Source: Streptomyces sp. VRA16 Mangrove soil
Lineage (GTDB): Bacteria > Actinomycetota > Actinomycetes > Streptomycetales > Streptomycetaceae
Length of the DNA stretch: 33,720 nucleotides
Direction: 5' to 3'
Assembly: GCF_017377775.1 (NCBI RefSeq)
Contig: NZ_JAFVLN010000033.1
Coordinates: 1 to 33,720 of the forward strand
Positions within the stretch are counted from its first letter, which is position 1. The number at the start of each line of letters is the position of its first letter. The notes under the pieces are model-generated. The model ran no database searches and had not been told where the DNA came from. It worked only from the letters and a program-made list of their open reading frames with translations. The translations under genes and the position numbers were made by a program. Below are positions 8,957 through 19,829 of this stretch, in pieces.

Positions 8957-8987
8957 CAGGAACCCGAGCCCCCCACCAGCCGCAAGA

Positions 8988-11282
8988 TCACCCGCCGCCC
9001 CCATCGATCCCGGCCCCCGCAACGGCCGCGACCTCGGTCCGCGACCCCACCCCGAGCTTCGCCAGAATGTGCTCCACATGTGCGTCGGCGGTCCGCTTGG
9101 AGATGACGAGCTGCTCGGCGATCTCCCGGTTCGACAGCCCCCGGGCCACGAGCGCGGCCACCTCCCGCTCCCGCCGCGTCAGGGCGTCCACCCCGGCCCC
9201 CCGGGCGGCGGGCACCCGCGCCCCCGGCACATCGGCCCCGGCCCGCACGGCCGTGAGCACCTGCGCCCCGGACAGCCGCGCCCCGACCTCGTACCACCGC
9301 CCGAACTCCTTCTCGCCCAGCTCCCGCCGCAGCGCGGCCCGCACGGCCTCCTGCTCGTCGAAGAGCGTGGGCAGCATCCCGACGGGGTCGCCGCCGCCGA
9401 GCCGCCGCGCGTTCTCCGCGTACCCGAGCAGCCACACGGCGCGCACATGCCGCTCCTCGCACGCCGCGGACCAGGCAAGGGCGAGGCAGCACATCGCGGC
9501 GATGAGCACCTCGTCGATCTCCGCGGCGGCCTCCAGGGCCCGCTGCACCACCCCGACGGCCTCGCCCCGCTGCCCGGACAGCCACAGGATCAGCCCCTGC
9601 ACGAGGAGCGTCGACGCGAACATCTGCCGCTCCCCGGTGCCCTCCAGGTGCGCGAGCCCGGTACGGCACCACTCCAGTGCCCGCTCGGATTCCCCGAGCA
9701 TCCCGAGCGCCAGCGCGCCCTCGTAGTGGATGACGGCCGTGCCGAGTCCGTCGCCGCGCGCCAGGATCCGCTGCCGGGCGTCCTCCAGCGCGACCAGCCC
9801 GTCCGGCTCCCCGCACAGCGCGGTGAGCCCGCCGAGATAGGCGTCGCAGAACAGCTCGACACGGTCGTTGCCGGACTCCTTCGCGATCACCAGCGCCCGG
9901 TGGAACAGTTCGAGCGCGCCCGGCAGATCACCGGTCCACACCGAGAACAGGGCGCACATGAACCGCCCCCAGGCCTGCTCCTCCCCCACCTCGTCGAGCG
10001 GCGCGAGCAGCTTCTCGATCCAGTACCGCCCCTCGGAGAGCGCGCCGAGCGCCCGCCAGTAGGGGCCGAGCTGAGCGGCCAGCCACAGCCCCTGCGCGGT
10101 CACCTCGCCCTTGACGCACGCGTACTCCAGCGCGCAGCGCAGATCGGCGCTCTCGGTGCGCAGCGCCCCGTGCAACACGGGCTGCGCCGCCGTGAGGAAC
10201 TCGTCCCAGTAGCGCTGGCCCAGGTCCCGGTAGTACGCGAAGTGCCGGGCCCGCACCGCGTCCTCCTGCCCGGACTCCGCGAGCCACTCACCGCCGTACT
10301 CGCGGATGGTGTCGAGCAGTCGGTAGCGGTTGCCGTCGCCGCCGAGCCGCTGCACGACGGACTTGTCGACGAGCCCGATCAGGCACTCCATGACATCGCC
10401 GGACGCCAACTCGCCGCCCGCGCCCACGAACTCGGCGGCGCCCAGCTCGAAGGACCCGGCGAAGACGGACAGCCTGGCCCACAGCAGCCGCTCGCGCGGA
10501 GTGCACAGTTCGTGGGACCAGCCGATGGCCGTACGCAATGTCTGATGCCGCGTCAACGCGGTCCGCCTTCCGCCGGTCAGCACCTCGAACCGGTGCCCGA
10601 GCCGCTCCACCAGCTGATCGAGCGAGACCGCCCGCAGCCGCACCGCGGCCAGTTCGAGCGCGAGCGGAATCCCGTCCAACCGCTGCGCCAGAGCCGCCAG
10701 TTGCTCCCTGTTCCCCTCGCTCACGGCGAACCCCGGCACCACGGCGGCGGCCCGCTGCACGAACAGCTCCAGCGCGTCGTCCGGCTCCAGCGGTGCGATG
10801 GGCACGCAGTGTTCACCCGGCACGTCGAGCGGCTGACGGCTGGTGGCCAGTACGTGGATGCCTGCCGCCTCCCGCAGCAGCACGTCGGCGAGCATCGCGC
10901 AGGCGTCGACGAGGTGCTCGCAGGTGTCGAGCACGACGAGCATCCGCCGCCCCTGAAGATGCGCGACGACCGCGTCGAGCGGCTCCATGCCCGCCTGCTC
11001 GGGCAGTTCGAGAACCGCGGCGAGCGTCGCCGGGATCAGCTCGGGGTCACGCAGTGCGCTCAACTCGACGAGCACCACCCCGTCGGCGAGCCCCGCGGAG
11101 AGCTCGGCGGCGGCCCGCAGCGCGGTCCGGCTCTTGCCGACCCCGCCGGGCCCGACCAGCGTGACCAGCCGGGCCCCGCCGAACGCGCCCCGCACCTGCG
11201 CCAGTTCGGCCGCCCGGCCGACGAACGTGGTGACCTCTACGGGCAGTTGACCACCGCGCCGCTGTCCGAACCCGAAGCCCAT
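8988..11282 (-). CDS. Large ATP-binding LuxR-family (NB-ARC/STAND-type) transcriptional regulator
   Basis: 764 residues. The N-terminal P-loop NTPase has Walker A GPGGVGKSR (44-52) and Walker B MLVVLDTCEH (114-123). It is followed by the helical sensor-like region of NB-ARC/STAND proteins and a middle region of helical (TPR-like) repeats from about 330 to 640. A C-terminal LuxR/GerE helix-turn-helix spans about 701-755 (LTRREREVAALVARGLSNREIAEQL). It lacks an N-terminal SARP/BTAD DNA-binding domain, so it is not an AfsR-type SARP. Such proteins are thought to bind DNA after ATP- and ligand-driven assembly; the targets are unknown. The ATG at 11282 follows GGGGAGAAGG at good spacing. It is transcribed alone, with repeat-rich DNA on both sides and no obvious partner gene. 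Confidence 0.92.
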   Translation of the reverse strand: MGFGFGQRRGGQLPVEVTTFVGRAAELAQVRGAFGGARLVTLVGPGGVGKSRTALRAAAELSAGLADGVVLVELSALRDPELIPATLAAVLELPEQAGMEPLDAVVAHLQGRRMLVVLDTCEHLVDACAMLADVLLREAAGIHVLATSRQPLDVPGEHCVPIAPLEPDDALELFVQRAAAVVPGFAVSEGNREQLAALAQRLDGIPLALELAAVRLRAVSLDQLVERLGHRFEVLTGGRRTALTRHQTLRTAIGWSHELCTPRERLLWARLSVFAGSFELGAAEFVGAGGELASGDVMECLIGLVDKSVVQRLGGDGNRYRLLDTIREYGGEWLAESGQEDAVRARHFAYYRDLGQRYWDEFLTAAQPVLHGALRTESADLRCALEYACVKGEVTAQGLWLAAQLGPYWRALGALSEGRYWIEKLLAPLDEVGEEQAWGRFMCALFSVWTGDLPGALELFHRALVIAKESGNDRVELFCDAYLGGLTALCGEPDGLVALEDARQRILARGDGLGTAVIHYEGALALGMLGESERALEWCRTGLAHLEGTGERQMFASTLLVQGLILWLSGQRGEAVGVVQRALEAAAEIDEVLIAAMCCLALAWSAACEERHVRAVWLLGYAENARRLGGGDPVGMLPTLFDEQEAVRAALRRELGEKEFGRWYEVGARLSGAQVLTAVRAGADVPGARVPAARGAGVDALTRREREVAALVARGLSNREIAEQLVISKRTADAHVEHILAKLGVGSRTEVAAVAGAGIDGGGG

Positions 11283-11719
11283 GGCCTTCTCCCCGTTGCG
11301 TCACACCACCGCCACCGCCAGCATCCCCACCAAGCGTACGCAGCCGCAAGCGGAGCGTGAACAAGACAACTGAACGAGCCACAGCCCCGACACCTTGACG
11401 CCCACCACGCCGCGTCAGGCATCCGCCGCCCACCGCGCCGCCTCGGTCAATCCACAGCCAACAGCTTTCCCACCCACCTTGGGCAATCCACCGCCCGCCC
11501 CACCCGCCTTGGGCAATCCGCCGCCGCCCGTGTCCCTCCCCGCCTGGGGCAATCCCGCCCGCCCCCGCCGCCTTGGGCAATCTGCCGCCAAGGGCGGCAG
11601 GGTGGGCAAGGCGGCACCCCAGCGCCGGGCAGGCGCTACAACCGGCCCCCGCCCACGGCCCCGAGCAGCCACCGGATCAGACCCGCACACCAAAAGCCCG
11701 GGCCCACCAAACCCCCCGC
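11283..11719. other. 437-nt intergenic region upstream of the LuxR-type regulator
   Basis: Contains composite repeat copy A (11437-11690) and about 150 nt of ordinary DNA next to the regulator start (11283-11436), where its promoter must lie. I find no clear -35/-10 pair and no credible gene. Open frames here are low-complexity and differ from those of the second repeat copy. Confidence 0.6.
11437..11690. repeat. Composite dispersed repeat, copy A
   Basis: Five units centred on CAATC begin at 11448, 11484, 11514, 11550 and 11578 (spacing 36, 30, 36, 28), with consensus GCCTYGGSCAATCC. The last unit opens a 68-bp core (11569-11636) that is identical to 17557-17624. The core contains an inner hairpin CTGCCGCC/GGCGGCAG (11582-11600, loop AAG), an outer stem GCCGCCTTG (11567-11575) with CAAGGCGGC (11607-11615), and a third hairpin GCGCC/GGCGC (11622-11636). 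Similarity to copy B continues through CCCCCGCCCACGGCCCCG (to about 11663) and ends in ACCCGCACACC (about 11690). Confidence 0.9.
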
Positions 11720-12415
11720 TCACCCCGCGGCAGCAAGCCGCACAGCCTCCGCCAACGAATCCACAACCGGCGCCCCGACCCCCTCAAGGCTGGCCCTCCC
11801 GTGCGACCCCCCGGTATAGAGCACGGCCCGCGCCCCGGCAGCCAACGCCGCCACCGCGTCATCGGCCGCGTCCCCGATCACGACCACCTGCTCCGGCGCC
11901 ACCCCCGACGACTCCGCGAGCGCCCCCAGATGCCGCACCATGTGCGCGGCCTTACTGCCCCCGGAAGGCCCGACCCGCCCCTCCACCCGCACGAACCGCT
12001 CGGTGATCCCGAACTGCCGCACCAACGGCACCAGTTCCGCATGCCCGTACATGCTGAGAATCGACTGACTGCGCCCGGCCTCCTGCCACCCGGCGAGCAG
12101 CAGCTCCACCCCCTCGGCGAGCCCGCAGTCCACGGCATGGCGCGCGTAGTGCCGGTGGAACGCCTCGTCCATGACGGCCCATTCGGCGTCGGTGGGCAGC
12201 CGCCCCATCAGCCGTTCGTAGAACTTGGGCACCGGTACGCAGTACAGCGCGCGGTACTTCTCCAGCGTGATCGGCGCGAGCCCGAGCTCGCCGAACGCGG
12301 CGTTGGTGGCGTGGATGACGGCGTCGATGTCGTGGAACAGGGTCCCGTTCCAGTCCCAGACGATATGACCGGCTGACGGACCCGTGACCGGGCCCGCGGT
12401 TATCTGCTTCCCCAT
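11720..12415 (-). CDS. HAD-superfamily hydrolase-like protein with variant motif I
   Basis: 231 residues forming one HAD domain of the phosphoglycolate phosphatase-like type with an alpha-helical cap. Motif I is DWNGTL, with D21 as the presumed nucleophile. Motif II is S121 (SILSMYGH), motif III K155 (GGSKAAH) and motif IV GDAADD (181-186). The position two residues after the nucleophile, normally Asp in phosphatases and acting as general acid/base, is Asn23. That change could alter or slow phosphatase chemistry. No substrate can be inferred from the neighbours. The ATG at 12415 has no strong Shine-Dalgarno sequence. The gene is 62 nt downstream of the DUF6912-like gene on the same strand and is probably co-transcribed with it. 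Confidence 0.88.
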   Translation of the reverse strand: MGKQITAGPVTGPSAGHIVWDWNGTLFHDIDAVIHATNAAFGELGLAPITLEKYRALYCVPVPKFYERLMGRLPTDAEWAVMDEAFHRHYARHAVDCGLAEGVELLLAGWQEAGRSQSILSMYGHAELVPLVRQFGITERFVRVEGRVGPSGGSKAAHMVRHLGALAESSGVAPEQVVVIGDAADDAVAALAAGARAVLYTGGSHGRASLEGVGAPVVDSLAEAVRLAAAG

Positions 12416-12474
12416 ACGAGAGAACGTACCCGCTCGCCGGATCGGTCCCCCCGTCCCGTCCCGCCCCGTCCCGC

Positions 12475-12993
12475 TCAGGCGTCGACGCCGTCCACCAGGT
12501 TCGGGATCTCCTGCGTGGCGAACCAGAGCAGCTCGTGGTCCTCGGCACCGTCGACGACGAACTGGGCGTCGTCGTCACCCTGGTCGGCCGCGCCCAGCGC
12601 GTCCGCGGCGGCCGCGACGTCGCTCTGCGCGTCGTCGGAGTCCACGTGCACGGCGGCGGCCTTGGACAGCGCGACGACCTCGCGCACGGAGACCTCGCCG
12701 AGCGTGGCCGGGTCGAGCCCGCGGTCGGGGTCGGCGACGGCAGCCCGGTCCGCGACGTCCACGGCGACGACGACCCGGCGCCGCGCCGCGTCCGGCTCCC
12801 CGGCGAGCATCCGGAGCGAGGCGAGCGCGGCCCGGTTGAGGGCGGCGTACTCCAGCTCCTCGATGTCGTCGGAGAGGTACCACTCGCGCAGCGCGGGCGT
12901 GACGGCGAAGGCGGTGAGCGGCGCGGGCCCCAGCTCGCCCGCCCGGTGCGCCTGAGCGAGTCGCGGCAGGGAGAGAGGTACGTACACGCGCAT
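12475..12993 (-). CDS. DUF6912-like conserved actinobacterial protein
   Basis: 172 residues, soluble, very acidic overall, with no signal peptide or membrane segment. The N-terminal MRVYVPLSLPRLAQAHRAGE and the internal LSDDIEELEYAALNRAA patch (about 41-57) match my memory of the actinobacterial DUF6912 family. No function is known to me. The family is usually found in the same neighbourhood as secA and Rv3235-like genes. The ATG at 12993 has only a weak GA-rich sequence upstream. It is divergent from the Rv3235-like gene and lies just upstream of the HAD-like gene on the same strand. Confidence 0.75.
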   Translation of the reverse strand: MRVYVPLSLPRLAQAHRAGELGPAPLTAFAVTPALREWYLSDDIEELEYAALNRAALASLRMLAGEPDAARRRVVVAVDVADRAAVADPDRGLDPATLGEVSVREVVALSKAAAVHVDSDDAQSDVAAAADALGAADQGDDDAQFVVDGAEDHELLWFATQEIPNLVDGVDA

Positions 12994-13276
12994 GACGGTC
13001 CGCTTTCGTAGTCGCTGGTGATCGTCCTTGAGGGCCTTCAGGATACGTGCGGGAGTCCCCTTTCGGGCTGCCGCCCGGACCCGGCCCCCGCGTCAGCCCC
13101 GCGCCGGGCCGTCACCTGGCCGGTCACCGCCCAGGGGGCCCCGCCGACGGCCCCGGCCACTCGGATAGGTGAACCCGCCCGGCCCCGCGACCCGCGCTGG
13201 CCGGCTCTTGCGGGCCCGCTCCCCGCCCTCGTACAAGATCCTCACGAAGAGTTACCGACTGGTATCGGGAGGCGAC

Positions 13277-13708
13277 ATGCAGAAGGTGCTGTCCAGGCGA
13301 GGCCCCCGGCGGACCACCCGGCCACCGTCCCGCAGGGACAGCCGCCGCCCCGCCGCCCGGCCGCCCCGGGTGGCGCCGCACCCGGCCGAGCTGTTTACGG
13401 AGCGCCTGATCCTGGTCCTCGCCGGCCACAAGCCCCCGTTCTGGTTCGCGCGGCACACCGCGGGCCATGCCTTCGAGGACCTGATCTGGCTGCTCGCGCA
13501 CCGCCCCCTGGCGCGCTCGGGCCCGCGCCCGACGATCCACGACATCGGCCACTTCGAACCGGCCACCGGCACCTATGAGGTCTTCGCCCGCATCGCGGTG
13601 GGCCCGCGGCTGCACGCCCTGGCCTTCCGCCTGACCCGGACCCCCGACCTGCGCTGGCGCTGCACGGCGGTGGAGCTGGACACGAGGCCGCCCAGGGAGA
13701 CGTACTGA
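13277..13708 (+). CDS. Rv3235-like (DUF6459-type) protein
   Basis: 143 residues. The first 35 or so are Arg/Pro-rich and disordered. The remainder (about 36-143: HPAELFTERLILVLAGHKP, GHAFEDLIWLLA, FEVFARIAVGPRLHALAFRLTR-like) is a compact alpha/beta domain resembling the Rv3235 family found beside secA in mycobacteria (family call from memory). The function is unknown. The ATG at 13277 is preceded by GGGAGG at 6 nt; longer forms starting upstream lack a ribosome binding site. It converges on secA, with a shared bidirectional hairpin between them. No membrane segment or signal peptide is seen. Confidence 0.8.
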   Translation: MQKVLSRRGPRRTTRPPSRRDSRRPAARPPRVAPHPAELFTERLILVLAGHKPPFWFARHTAGHAFEDLIWLLAHRPLARSGPRPTIHDIGHFEPATGTYEVFARIAVGPRLHALAFRLTRTPDLRWRCTAVELDTRPPRETY

Positions 13709-13719
13709 TGCCCCTACCT

Positions 13720-13798
13720 CTGACACCCGTACCCCTGACGCCCGTGCCCCTGCCTGACGCCCCTGCCTCTGACGCCCGTACCCCTGACGTCCGTAGCC
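13720..13798. repeat. 15-bp tandem repeat downstream of the Rv3235-like gene
   Basis: Five degenerate copies of CTGACGCCCGTACCC begin at 13720, 13735, 13754, 13769 and 13784 (spacing 15, 19, 15, 15). They lie between the stop of the Rv3235-like gene and the secA-side terminator. They are in non-coding DNA. Confidence 0.8.
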
Positions 13799-13810
13799 CG
13801 CCCGCAACGG

Positions 13811-13843
13811 GAAGGGCCGGACACCCGCGGTGCCCGGCCCTTC
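13811..13843. terminator. Bidirectional hairpin terminator between the Rv3235-like gene and secA
   Basis: GAAGGGCCGG (13811-13820) pairs perfectly with CCGGCCCTTC (13834-13843). An inner CACC/GGTG stem closes the loop. It lies 45 nt past the secA stop on the minus strand and about 100 nt past the convergent gene, so it can serve both. Confidence 0.8.
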
Positions 13844-13887
13844 ACCGTGGCAGGCCCACCGGCCCGCCCGCGCTCAGTCGCGCGACG

Positions 13888-16692
<2,805 letters not shown>

Positions 16693-16889
16693 GCGGTTGG
16701 TCTCCTTGCCGGTCGGGCCTGGCACGGTCGGTTACTCGGGCGACAGCCGGAGCAACGGCCATCGTATGCGAGGACCCCGCCGCGCCGGGAGGTCTGCCAT
16801 CAGGTCCAACGCACAGGCGGCTCGGAAGGTGCCGGTATCGACCACGAAATGTGATGGTGCGGCTCCCCCGCGCCCCGCATCATCGGGTG

Positions 16890-17423
16890 ATGGAACCCGT
16901 GACGCTGACCACCGACCGCCTGCGGCTGCGCACCTTCGTCCCCGCCGATGTCGACGAGGTGTACGCCGCCTGCCAGGACCCCGACATCCAGCGCTGGACC
17001 ACGATTCCGTCGCCGTACGCGCGCGTGGACGCGGAGTACTTCATCGACCGGGTCGTCGCGGAGGGCTGGCGCACGGACACCGAGTACACCTTCGCGGTCC
17101 GTACCGAGGAGCACGGCCCCATCGCCGCAGCGGTCGGACTGCACCACCCGCGCGCGGGCGCCTGGGAGGTCGGCTTCTGGACGGCCAAGGAGTTCCGCGG
17201 CCGCGGCTACATGACGGAGGCGGTCCTGGGTGTGGCCCGCTGGGCCTTCACCGACCTCGCCTGTACGCGCCTGGAGTGGCGGGCCGAGGTGGGCAACCTG
17301 GGCTCGCGCACCGTGGCCGAGAAGGCGGGCTTCACCCTGGAGGGCACCCTCCGCGCCGCCCTCCCCAACAAGAACACCCTGCGAGACTGCTGGATAGCCT
17401 CCCTCCTCCCCACAGACCTGTAA
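16890..17423 (+). CDS. GNAT-family N-acetyltransferase (RimJ/RimL-like)
   Basis: 177 residues with a single GNAT domain. The acetyl-CoA pyrophosphate loop is FRGRGYMTEA (102-111). The motif B region RLEWRAEVGNLGSRTVAEKAGF is typical of RimJ/RimL-type N-terminal acetyltransferases, which act on ribosomal or other protein N-termini or on small amines; the substrate here is unknown. The start is the ATG at 16890, or the adjoining GTG at 16887. An upstream ATG at 16851 would add an unconserved basic leader. No strong ribosome binding site is seen. It is divergent from secA and is followed by composite repeat copy B rather than a terminator. Confidence 0.9.
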   Translation: MEPVTLTTDRLRLRTFVPADVDEVYAACQDPDIQRWTTIPSPYARVDAEYFIDRVVAEGWRTDTEYTFAVRTEEHGPIAAAVGLHHPRAGAWEVGFWTAKEFRGRGYMTEAVLGVARWAFTDLACTRLEWRAEVGNLGSRTVAEKAGFTLEGTLRAALPNKNTLRDCWIASLLPTDL

Positions 17424-17767
17424 CCCTCCTCCCCCGCCTCAACCAATCCACCGCCCCACCACGGCCCGCCTCGTCCAATCCGCCGCCCAGCCCGGCCGCC
17501 TCGGCCAATCCGCCGCCCAGCCCAGCCGCCTCGGCCAATCCGCCGCCCAGCCCAGCCGCCTTGGGCAATCTGCCGCCAAGGGCGGCAGGGTGGGCAAGGC
17601 GGCACCCCAGCGCCGGGCAGGCGCCCCCGCAGGCCCCCGCCCACGGCCCCGGCCCGGAAACCCCGTCCGACCCGCACACCCGGCGCCGACACGGAGCACC
17701 CCCGCCCAACCCCCACCCCACCCCACCCCACCCCCGATTGTCAGTACCGCCCCCTATCGTTCCGACC
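17424..17767. other. 344-nt intergenic region between the acetyltransferase and AlkX-like genes
   Basis: Almost all of it is composite repeat copy B (17435-17681). The remaining 86 nt are C-rich and end in a TATCGT sequence at 17755-17760, 8 nt before the next ATG. The AlkX-like gene may be read from a leaderless transcript starting at or near its ATG, since no ribosome binding site is present. This rests on weak -10 matching only. Confidence 0.5.
17435..17681. repeat. Composite dispersed repeat, copy B
   Basis: Five units start at 17435, 17467, 17497, 17527 and 17557, with a near-perfect 30-bp period (32, 30, 30, 30) and consensus CGCCTCGGCCAATCCGCC. The last one leads into the 68-bp core (17557-17624), identical to copy A. 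It contains the inner hairpin CTGCCGCC/GGCGGCAG at 17570-17588, the GCCGCCTTG/CAAGGCGGC outer stem and the GCGCC/GGCGC hairpin. Similarity continues through CCCCCGCCCACGGCCCCG (to 17651) and ACCCGCACACC (to about 17681). Same orientation as copy A, about 6 kb away. Confidence 0.9.
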
Positions 17768-18940
17768 ATGCCGACGACGACCGCGCCGCGCCCCACCGTC
17801 ACCCTGTCCACCGACGAAGCCCGCCGCATCGCCCTGCGCGCCCAGGGCTTCCTCGGCGCCCCGAACCGCCGCGCAGGCACCCGAGGCGTCCTCCGCCACC
17901 TCGGCGCGGTCCAGCTCGACACCATCTCCGTCCTGGCCCGCTCCCACGAACTCATCCCGTACGCCCGCCTCGGCGCCGTAGGCCGCAAGAACATCGAGGC
18001 CGCGTACTGGACGGACGGCCACAGCTTCGAGTACTGGTCGCACGCGGCCTGCATCCTCCCCATCGAGGAATGGCCCCACTTCGCCTTCCGCCGCCGCGCC
18101 TACCGCACCCGCCCGCACTGGCACCACCACCTCCCCGACGGCGCCTACGACCAGGTGATCAAGCAGCTGCGCGCCGACGGCCCGCTCACCGCGACCGAGC
18201 TCGGCGGCGCGAAGAACAAGGGCGAGTGGTGGGACTGGTCCGAGTCCAAGATCGCCGTCGAGCGCGCCCTGATGTACGGCGACGTGGTCTGCGTGGAGCG
18301 CCGCGGCTGGAAGCGGATCTACGACCTGGCGGAGCGCGCGATCCCGTCGGACCTCCTCCACGACGACCTGGACGACAAGGAGTGCGTGCGCCGCCTCGTC
18401 CTCCAGGCCGGTCAGGCGCTGGGCGTCGGCACCCGCTCGGACATCGCCGACTACCACCGCCTCAAGAGCGAGCAGTTCGACGCGGTGATCGAGGAGACCG
18501 GCCTGGTCCCGGTGACGGTGGAGGGCTGGGGCGGCAAGCCGGCCTGGGCCGACCCGGCGGCACTGGAGTCGGCCCCCCGCGGCCGCCACCGCACCACGCT
18601 CCTGTCACCCTTCGACTCCCTGATCTGGGAGCGGGCGCGCACGGAGCGGATCTTCGGTTTCACGCACCGCCTGGAGGCGTACGTCCCCAAGCCGAAGCGG
18701 ATCCACGGCTACTTCGCGATGCCGGTCCTGGCGGGCGGCCGCCTGGTGGGCCGCGTCGACCCCGCGCGCGAGGGCACGACGCTGGTCGCCAAGCAGGTCT
18801 CCCTGGACGGCCCGAAGGCGGTCCAGGCGGTCGCCCAGGCACTCCTGGAAGCAGCGACATGGGTCGGCTGCGACACCGTACGGGTGGAGCGCATGGACGA
18901 CGGAAAGCTGAAGCCGGAGCTGGTCCGGGCCCTCACCTGA
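17768..18940 (+). CDS. YcaQ/AlkX-type winged-helix DNA glycosylase (HTH_42)
   Basis: 390 residues matching the HTH_42 (COG3214) family throughout. The catalytic signature Q-x-D is present as Q49-L50-D51 in AVQLDTISVLARSHE, the form seen in E. coli YcaQ (AlkX) rather than the Q-x-Q of AlkZ. Further family hallmarks are EYWSHAACILP (about 92-102), KIAVERAL, and the C-terminal LLSPFDSLIWERARTERIFGF region. By family knowledge these enzymes excise alkylated bases, and AlkX/AlkZ unhook interstrand crosslinks. AlkZ protects a Streptomyces producer from azinomycin B. The ATG at 17768 follows directly after C-rich DNA without a ribosome binding site. It overlaps the convergent response-regulator gene by 8 nt at the stop codons. 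Confidence 0.9.
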   Translation: MPTTTAPRPTVTLSTDEARRIALRAQGFLGAPNRRAGTRGVLRHLGAVQLDTISVLARSHELIPYARLGAVGRKNIEAAYWTDGHSFEYWSHAACILPIEEWPHFAFRRRAYRTRPHWHHHLPDGAYDQVIKQLRADGPLTATELGGAKNKGEWWDWSESKIAVERALMYGDVVCVERRGWKRIYDLAERAIPSDLLHDDLDDKECVRRLVLQAGQALGVGTRSDIADYHRLKSEQFDAVIEETGLVPVTVEGWGGKPAWADPAALESAPRGRHRTTLLSPFDSLIWERARTERIFGFTHRLEAYVPKPKRIHGYFAMPVLAGGRLVGRVDPAREGTTLVAKQVSLDGPKAVQAVAQALLEAATWVGCDTVRVERMDDGKLKPELVRALT

Positions 18941-19685
18941 TCTCGAGAATCTTCTCCCGCATCGCGTACACCACGGCCTCCATCCTGGAGTGCAGCTGAA
19001 GCTTCTCCAGGATGTTGCGCACATGGTTCTTCACGGTGTTCTCCGAAATGAACAACTCCTTGGCGATGTCCCGGTTGTTCATACCGGTGGCGACGAGCTT
19101 GAGCACCTCCAGCTCCCGGTCGGTGAGCCGCGGCGCGGGAACCAGCCGCCGCTCGTCGGTGCGCTGGATCATCGACTTGAATTCGGTGAGCAGTTTCGAC
19201 GCCATGGAAGGGCTGATCTGCGACTGCCCGTCGGCCACGGCCCGAATGGCGGTGGCCACCTCGTCGGTCGAGATCTCCTTCAGCAGATACCCCGTCGCAC
19301 CCGCCTTGATCGCGTCGTAGAGGTCTGCCTCCTCGTCGCTGATCGTCAGCATGATGATCTTGGCGCTGGGTGCCACTTCCTTGATGGAGGTGCACGCCTC
19401 GATGCCACCGCGCTTGGGCATGCGTACGTCCATGAGGACGATGTCCGGCAGCAGATCCGCCGCCTTGTCCACCGCCTCCGCACCGTCGCCCGCCTCGCCG
19501 ACGACCTGAATGTCCTCCTCGGCGGCGAGGACGATCTCCAGGCCCCGCCGGAACAGAGCGTGATCGTCCACCACAAGGACCCGGATCGGCTCCTTGCGCG
19601 GGGAGCCCGCGTCCGGGCCCATGCCGGCGCCGTGGTCGGCCGCGCCGCCGCTCGCGCCCCGCATCGGTCCGAAGCTGTCCGCCAT
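18933..19685 (-). CDS. NarL/FixJ-family response regulator (orphan)
   Basis: 250 residues. The receiver domain (about 33-150) has acidic D40/D41, phosphoacceptor D86 (IVLMDVRMP), T114 and K136, so all phosphotransfer residues are intact. The C-terminal LuxR-type HTH is at about 185-245 (LTDRELEVLKLVATGMNNRDIAKELFISENTVKNH). A Gly/Ala-rich N-terminal extension of about 30 residues precedes the receiver. No histidine kinase is adjacent, so it is an orphan by position. I recall that the S. coelicolor protein at this location has been studied as an orphan regulator of development and antibiotic production, but cannot verify that here. The ATG at 19685 follows GGGGGAGGA at 4 nt. It lies downstream of hpf on the same strand. 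Confidence 0.95.
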   Translation of the reverse strand: MADSFGPMRGASGGAADHGAGMGPDAGSPRKEPIRVLVVDDHALFRRGLEIVLAAEEDIQVVGEAGDGAEAVDKAADLLPDIVLMDVRMPKRGGIEACTSIKEVAPSAKIIMLTISDEEADLYDAIKAGATGYLLKEISTDEVATAIRAVADGQSQISPSMASKLLTEFKSMIQRTDERRLVPAPRLTDRELEVLKLVATGMNNRDIAKELFISENTVKNHVRNILEKLQLHSRMEAVVYAMREKILEIR

Positions 19686-19829
19686 CGTTCCTCCCCCTGA
19701 AGGCCGTGGCCCGTCTTCCTGTGCCGGGCCAACCCGAGGCGCCAGCACACCGGTTGACCCGGCAGGGCCATGATTTCATGCCTCGGCGTCCGCGGGGCGA
19801 CGGTGCGGTGCACGAGAGGGTCGCACAAG

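Larger units (their letters stand above)
8530..8987. other. 458-nt repeat-rich intergenic region
   Basis: This lies between the DJ-1-like gene and the 3' end of the LuxR-type regulator. It holds a terminator (8545-8575), an inverted repeat (8746-8785), a short hairpin plus flank of a type common in Streptomyces intergenic DNA (from 8790), and a run of five G tracts (8866-8905). I see no plausible coding sequence in the gap. Confidence 0.7.

Noticed and set aside
11437..11640. CRISPR array at the CAATC repeats
   Set aside because: Units are short and degenerate, with no uniform repeats and unique spacers, and there are no cas genes.
16728..16733. Single GTAACC half-site upstream of secA as an MtrA site
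   Set aside because: No second half-site at the expected spacing.
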